Below are positions 60,304 to 64,000 of a stretch of DNA of 64,000 nucleotides, piece after piece (within the stretch, counting starts at the first letter, position 1; each line of letters begins with the position of its first letter). Source of the stretch: Enterobacter soli ATCC BAA-2102. GTDB taxonomy: Bacteria; Pseudomonadota; Gammaproteobacteria; Enterobacterales; Enterobacteriaceae. The stretch is from assembly GCF_001654845.1 (NCBI RefSeq), contig NZ_LXES01000036.1, forward strand, positions 1 to 64,000, written 5' to 3'. The position numbers and the translations under genes were made by a program. A model generated the notes under the pieces. That model was given only the letters and a program-made list of their open reading frames with translations. It did no database searches and was not told the origin of the DNA.

Positions 60304-60386
60304 GTCCTCTCTGCTCCCAGGACTGGGAGCTTTGAAATAAAAATGTCCGTTTCGACATGGTTGGCCGCTGAAAAGCGGCCTTTTTT
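60304..60386 (+). ncRNA. sdhX: SdhX (RybD), 3'-UTR sRNA of the sdh-suc operon
   Basis: The sucD 3' UTR has a GCTCCCA/TGGGAGC hairpin, an ATGTC/GACAT hairpin and a Rho-independent terminator. In E. coli this position yields SdhX, an RNase E product that represses ackA and other carbon genes. The 3' end is set by the terminator; the 5' processing point is unknown here. Confidence 0.6.
60363..60386 (+). terminator. sdhCDAB-sucABCD operon terminator
   Basis: Stem GGCCGCT/AGCGGCC with loop GAAA followed by six T, 60 bp after sucD. Its T-run overlaps the mngR stop codon on the other strand. Confidence 0.92.
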
Positions 60387-61101
60387 ATTGCCTGCGTCTG
60401 GCGACGAGAGTGAACTTGTAATCGTCGGTATTGAACACGTTGCGGCTGTATTCAAAAACCCGTCCGTCTTTCAGAAAACCGCGGGAGACTTTTTCCAGAA
60501 TGGGTTTTGTCGGATCGAGCGCCAGTGCGGCTATTGCCTCCTGAGAGGGCATGACCGGCACGAGTTCTTGCTCGCTACGATCGATGGCCATTTTTTTGAT
60601 CTGCTCAATATAGTGATACTTGGAGTTTTCCATCACTTCCCACGTGAGGTCGGCAAACATTGCCAGAGGCATCCACGTTTCCTCCAGGTTTACCGGTTTT
60701 TGCTTTATGAAGCGTACGCGTTTAACGTGCCAGATTTTATCCTCGGGCTTAATGTTTAACGTTTCTGCCATACGCGCATCAGCTTTTATGACCTCGAAAA
60801 TTTTGACGTCACTGTGAGTATCCACGTTTCTGTCGGCCAGTTTCTCGTAGAAACCCGTGAGCTGGTAGATATCGTAATTGACGCGCTCTTCTTTCACGTA
60901 TGAACCGCTGCCCTGAATACTCTCGATGATCTGCTCTTCCGTCAGCCGCTTTAGCGCCTGCCTGATTGTCACGCGACTTACACCGAACGCCTCTTGAAGG
61001 CTTGATTCCGTCGGTAATGCATCTCCGGGCTTCAATTCACCAGTAGTGATTTTGTCGCGCAGCGCATCGGCTATCTGCCGATACATCGGTTTGTTACTCA
61101 T
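60385..61101 (-). CDS. mngR: GntR-family repressor MngR
   Basis: Transcriptional repressor of the 2-O-alpha-mannosyl-D-glycerate genes, 238 residues. A winged helix-turn-helix (about 5-75; LPTESSLQEAFGVSRVTIRQALKRL) is followed by a UTRA ligand domain (about 90-235; ETWMPLAMFADL, FEYSRNVFNTDDYKFTLVARR). It matches E. coli MngR along its length. It is convergent with sucD, its stop lying in the sucD terminator, and divergent from mngA. Confidence 0.95.
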   Translation of the reverse strand: MSNKPMYRQIADALRDKITTGELKPGDALPTESSLQEAFGVSRVTIRQALKRLTEEQIIESIQGSGSYVKEERVNYDIYQLTGFYEKLADRNVDTHSDVKIFEVIKADARMAETLNIKPEDKIWHVKRVRFIKQKPVNLEETWMPLAMFADLTWEVMENSKYHYIEQIKKMAIDRSEQELVPVMPSQEAIAALALDPTKPILEKVSRGFLKDGRVFEYSRNVFNTDDYKFTLVARRRQ

Positions 61102-61150
61102 TATGTGATGCCTGATTAATACCTTTTCAAAGTATTATGCCCGCAACCTG

Positions 61151-61173
61151 TAATTTGTAAACAATACAAATTA
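61151..61173. promoter_or_regulatory. Probable MngR operator
   Basis: Perfect inverted repeat with nine-base arms TAATTTGTA and TACAAATTA around AACAA, midway between mngR and mngA. GntR/HutC-type repressors bind such A/T-rich palindromes. A further TACAAATAA half-site follows at 61176. Confidence 0.65.
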
Positions 61174-61189
61174 AATACAAATAATGCAT

Positions 61190-61211
61190 GTTAGTGAAAA
61201 TGATCACATAA
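61190..61211. promoter_or_regulatory. CRP-cAMP site upstream of mngA
   Basis: AGTGA-N6-TCACA with correct spacing, about 70 bp upstream of the mngA ATG and 17 bp from the MngR palindrome. It fits catabolite control of a PTS sugar operon. Confidence 0.7.
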
Positions 61212-61273
61212 ATGTATTGTTTCGTCTGTCACAATTCTCGGCAGACAATAACACCATGAATGTGAGGATCTGC

Positions 61274-63181
61274 ATGAACCTGACGACCCTGACCCACCCC
61301 AGCGCTATCTGCGTGCAGACACAGTTCCCCAGCCGGGATGAGGCCATACGCAAGCTCACAATGCGATTGTTTGAGCTGGGAAAGATCACTGATTGCGATG
61401 AATTTTTAGCGGAAGTTTTTCGTCGTGAATCGCTAGGGCCCACGGCGCTTGGAGAAGGACTGGCTGTGCCACACGGCAAATCATCAGTTGTGAAGGAAGC
61501 CGCCTTTGCTGTGGCGACGCTAATCGAACCACTGAAATGGGAAGGTGTTGAAGGCCCTGAGGAGGTCGAACTCATTTTCCTGCTCGCCATTCCGCCGTCT
61601 GAAGCGGGGTCAACGCACATTCAGGTGTTAACGGAGCTCACGTCCAGACTGGCAGACGATAAACTGCGGGAGCGGGTTATGGCGGCGACCACTGCGCCAG
61701 CCTTACTGGCTGCGCTCAACGATACGCCTCAGGGCGAGGAAAACACTGTACTGGTTGATGCACCTACAGTTGTCTGCGTCACTGCCTGTCCGGCCGGGAT
61801 TGCCCACACTTATATGGCAGCTGAATATCTGGAAAAAGCAGGGCGCAAGCTCGGCATCAATGTAGTGGTTGAAAAACAGGGGGCGAACGGCATTGAAGGG
61901 CGTATCACTCCGCAGCAGTTGCGCGATGCGCGAGCATGTATTTTTGCCGCCGAAGTGGCGATTAAAGAGTACGAACGCTTTCAGGGCATTCCGGCCATTT
62001 CAGTACCGGTTGCGGAACCGCTGCGCCATGCCGAAGCCCTGATTGAGCGGGCGCTGGCTTTACCGGCGTCGTCCATAGCACAACCGGTACAGGCTGAAGA
62101 AAGGAGTATAAGGACAGAGCTCAAGCAGGCTCTGCTTAGCGGTATCTCTTTTGCTGTACCGCTGATCGTTGCCGGGGGAACGGTGCTGGCTGTCGCGGTA
62201 CTGCTGTCACAGATGCTGGGTTTGCAGCATCTATTCGATCAGGAAAATTCGTGGCTGTGGATGTACCGCAAACTTGGCGGCGGCATTCTCGGCATTTTGA
62301 TGGTGCCCGTACTTGCTGCTTATACAGCCTATTCGCTGGCGGATAAACCCGCACTGGCTCCGGGCTTTGCGGCTGGACTTGCCGCCAATATGATCGGCTC
62401 CGGTTTTCTGGGTGCTGTTGCAGGCGGACTGATCGCTGGCTACATGATGCGCTGGGTTAAAAATCACATTCGCCTCAGTAATCGTTATAACGGTTTCTTG
62501 ACCTATTACCTCTACCCTGTGATTGGCGTTCTGGGGGCGGGCAGTCTGATGCTGTTTGTGATAGGGGAGCCAGTGGCATGGCTCAATAACTCGCTCACAG
62601 CCTGGTTAAACGGTCTCTCTGGTGCGAATGCGCTTTTACTCGGAATGCTCCTCGGATTTATGTGCTCGTTCGATTTGGGTGGGCCGGTCAACAAAGCAGC
62701 GTATGCGTTCTGTCTGGGGGCAATGGCCAATGGCGTTTACGGTCCATATGCCATTTTTGCCTCTGTCAAAATGGTGTCGGCCTTTACCGTCACCGCATCA
62801 ACGATGCTTGCTCCGTACCTCTTTAAGCCGTTTGAAATTGAAATCGGCAAGTCAACGTGGCTGCTCGGGCTGGCGGGTATTACCGAAGGTGCTATCCCGA
62901 TGGCGATAGAAGATCCGCTGAGAGTGATTGGCTCGCTTGTCCTTGGCTCGATGGCAACGGGGGCAACCGTCGGTGCAATGGGGATTGGGTTATCCACGCC
63001 AGGAGCGGGCATTTTCTCCCTCTTTTTACTGCATCACGCTGGAATCGGTGGGGTGAGTGCTGCGGCAGGTTGGTTCGGTGCGGCACTTGTTGGTACCGCC
63101 ATTTCTACGCTCATTTTACTGTTCTGGCGACGCCATGCCTTGAAAAAAGGCAAATACAACACTGAAGACGTCACGCCATAA
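61274..63181 (+). CDS. mngA: Mannosyl-glycerate PTS permease IIABC MngA
   Basis: Fructose-family PTS permease that imports 2-O-alpha-mannosyl-D-glycerate as its 6-phosphate. Domains in order: IIA with H67 (GLAVPHGKS), IIB with the phosphocysteine in [15 protein letters not shown], and membrane IIC (about 285-620). The frame extends upstream to 61184, but that stretch contains the CRP site; the ATG at 61274 has GAGGA eight nt upstream and gives the start MNLTTLTH. The product is 635 residues. Confidence 0.94.
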   Translation: MNLTTLTHPSAICVQTQFPSRDEAIRKLTMRLFELGKITDCDEFLAEVFRRESLGPTALGEGLAVPHGKSSVVKEAAFAVATLIEPLKWEGVEGPEEVELIFLLAIPPSEAGSTHIQVLTELTSRLADDKLRERVMAATTAPALLAALNDTPQGEENTVLVDAPTVVCVTACPAGIAHTYMAAEYLEKAGRKLGINVVVEKQGANGIEGRITPQQLRDARACIFAAEVAIKEYERFQGIPAISVPVAEPLRHAEALIERALALPASSIAQPVQAEERSIRTELKQALLSGISFAVPLIVAGGTVLAVAVLLSQMLGLQHLFDQENSWLWMYRKLGGGILGILMVPVLAAYTAYSLADKPALAPGFAAGLAANMIGSGFLGAVAGGLIAGYMMRWVKNHIRLSNRYNGFLTYYLYPVIGVLGAGSLMLFVIGEPVAWLNNSLTAWLNGLSGANALLLGMLLGFMCSFDLGGPVNKAAYAFCLGAMANGVYGPYAIFASVKMVSAFTVTASTMLAPYLFKPFEIEIGKSTWLLGLAGITEGAIPMAIEDPLRVIGSLVLGSMATGATVGAMGIGLSTPGAGIFSLFLLHHAGIGGVSAAAGWFGAALVGTAISTLILLFWRRHALKKGKYNTEDVTP

Positions 63182-63203
63182 AACTTACTTACAGGAAAAG
63201 AAG

Positions 63204-64000
63204 ATGAAAGCTGTATCTCGCGTTCATATCACGCCGCATATGCACTGGGATCGCGAGTGGTATTTCACCACCGAAGCGTCGCGTATTCTCCTCGTTAATA
63301 ATATGGAAGAGATCCTGACTCGACTCGAACAGGATGAAGAGTACAAATATTATGTCCTCGACGGGCAGACGGCTGTGCTGGAGGACTACTTTGCCGTCAT
63401 GCCTGAAAGCAGGCCACGCGTGAAACAACTGGTGGAAGCCGGAAAGTTGATAATCGGGCCGTGGTATACCCAAACCGATACCACTATCGTCAGCGGCGAG
63501 TCGATTGTGCGTAATCTGATGTACGGTATCCGTGATTGCATGGCGTTTGGCGAACCGATGAAAATTGGTTATCTGCCGGATTCGTTTGGTATGTCCGGAC
63601 AGTTGCCGCATATCTATAACGGATTTGGTATTACCCGAACGATGTTCTGGCGCGGATGCTCAGAGCGTCACGGCACCGATAAAACTGAATTTTTGTGGCA
63701 AAGTGCGGACGGCAGCGAAGTGACGGCACAGGTGCTACCACTGGGCTACGCGATTGGTAAGTACTTACCGGAGGACGAAGCGGGTCTGCGGAAACGACTC
63801 GACAGCTACTTCGATGTGCTGGAAAAAGCCTCGGTAACCAAAAATATTATGCTACCGAATGGCCACGACCAAATGCCCCTGCAGCAGAACATTTTTGCGG
63901 TGATGGATAAACTTCGCGAAATTTACCCACAGCGTCAGTTTGTGATGAGCCGCTTCGAGGAGGTTTTTGAACAAATTGATGCTCACCGGAATGAACTTGC
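63204..64000 (+). CDS. mngB: Alpha-mannosidase MngB, 5' part (runs off the window)
   Basis: GH38 enzyme that hydrolyses mannosyl-glycerate-6-phosphate to mannose-6-P and glycerate. The first 265 codons are present, open to the window edge; the E. coli enzyme has about 877 residues. The N-terminal zinc motif HMHWDREWY (H12, H14, D16) and [22 protein letters not shown] with its likely catalytic Asp are in place. AGGAAAAGAAG precedes the ATG, 22 bp after mngA. Confidence 0.95.
   Translation, partial: MKAVSRVHITPHMHWDREWYFTTEASRILLVNNMEEILTRLEQDEEYKYYVLDGQTAVLEDYFAVMPESRPRVKQLVEAGKLIIGPWYTQTDTTIVSGESIVRNLMYGIRDCMAFGEPMKIGYLPDSFGMSGQLPHIYNGFGITRTMFWRGCSERHGTDKTEFLWQSADGSEVTAQVLPLGYAIGKYLPEDEAGLRKRLDSYFDVLEKASVTKNIMLPNGHDQMPLQQNIFAVMDKLREIYPQRQFVMSRFEEVFEQIDAHRNEL

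Noticed and set aside
61184..61273. 30-residue N-terminal extension of mngA
   Set aside because: Contains the CRP site and lacks a ribosome-binding site; the ATG at 61274 has a good one and the family start.

Overview
The window is a stretch of an Enterobacterales chromosome, most like Enterobacter or a close relative (Lelliottia, Leclercia, Klebsiella). The gene order matches the E. coli K-12 rihA-to-mngB segment almost gene for gene, and most proteins have the length of their K-12 counterparts. Species cannot be fixed from the sequence alone. I see no prophage, insertion sequence, CRISPR array, rRNA or plasmid gene. Almost every base is explained by conserved housekeeping genes, so the interest lies in regulatory RNA sites, small ORFs and repeats.

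Layout. 1-4.3 kb: gltI-gltJ-gltK-gltL (glutamate/aspartate ABC importer) and rihA, with a GcvB target in the gltI leader and the GcvB sponge SroC behind gltI. 4.7-10.3 kb: ybeZ-ybeY-corC-lnt (RNA maturation and lipoprotein acylation) and miaB. 10.4-12.5 kb: ubiF and a seven-gene tRNA operon (Met, Leu, Gln x2, Met, Gln x2). 12.6-20.9 kb: asnB and the amino-sugar regulon nagB-nagA-nagC-nagD, divergent from nagE. 21.1-25.0 kb: glnS and the chitoporin genes chiP-chiQ under a ChiX pairing site. 25.1-30.1 kb: fur with the leader ORF uof, fldA, ybfE, ybfF, seqA and pgm. 30.2-34.1 kb: speFL-speF-potE (ornithine-induced putrescine production). 34.4-42.2 kb: kdpFABC-kdpDE (high-affinity K+ uptake). 42.5-48.6 kb: ybfA, an unrecognised 35-codon ORF, phrB, ybgI, pxpB-pxpC-pxpA and nei. 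48.7-60.4 kb: gltA divergent from sdhCDAB-sucABCD (TCA cycle), ending in the sRNA SdhX. 60.4-64 kb: mngR divergent from mngA-mngB (mannosyl-glycerate); mngB runs off the right edge.

How the genes work together. nagE imports GlcNAc as GlcNAc-6-P, which inactivates NagC and so opens nagBA, nagE and, with ChiX control, chiP. SpeFL senses ornithine and releases speF-potE. KdpD/KdpE activate kdpFABC through a T-rich box upstream of kdpF. MngR probably binds a palindrome between mngR and mngA, next to a CRP site. gltA, sdh and suc form one carbon-control block.

Items most worth a second look: the 35-codon ORF at 43055-43162 with its structured leader; the IIC half of NagE, which differs strongly from the K-12 protein while its IIA half does not; a tiny ORF behind a perfect Shine-Dalgarno sequence upstream of chiP; paired inverted repeats between sdhB and sucA; natural substitutions in SpeFL; and the mngR stop codon lying inside the sucD/SdhX terminator. 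I did not find a wholly undescribed multi-gene system.
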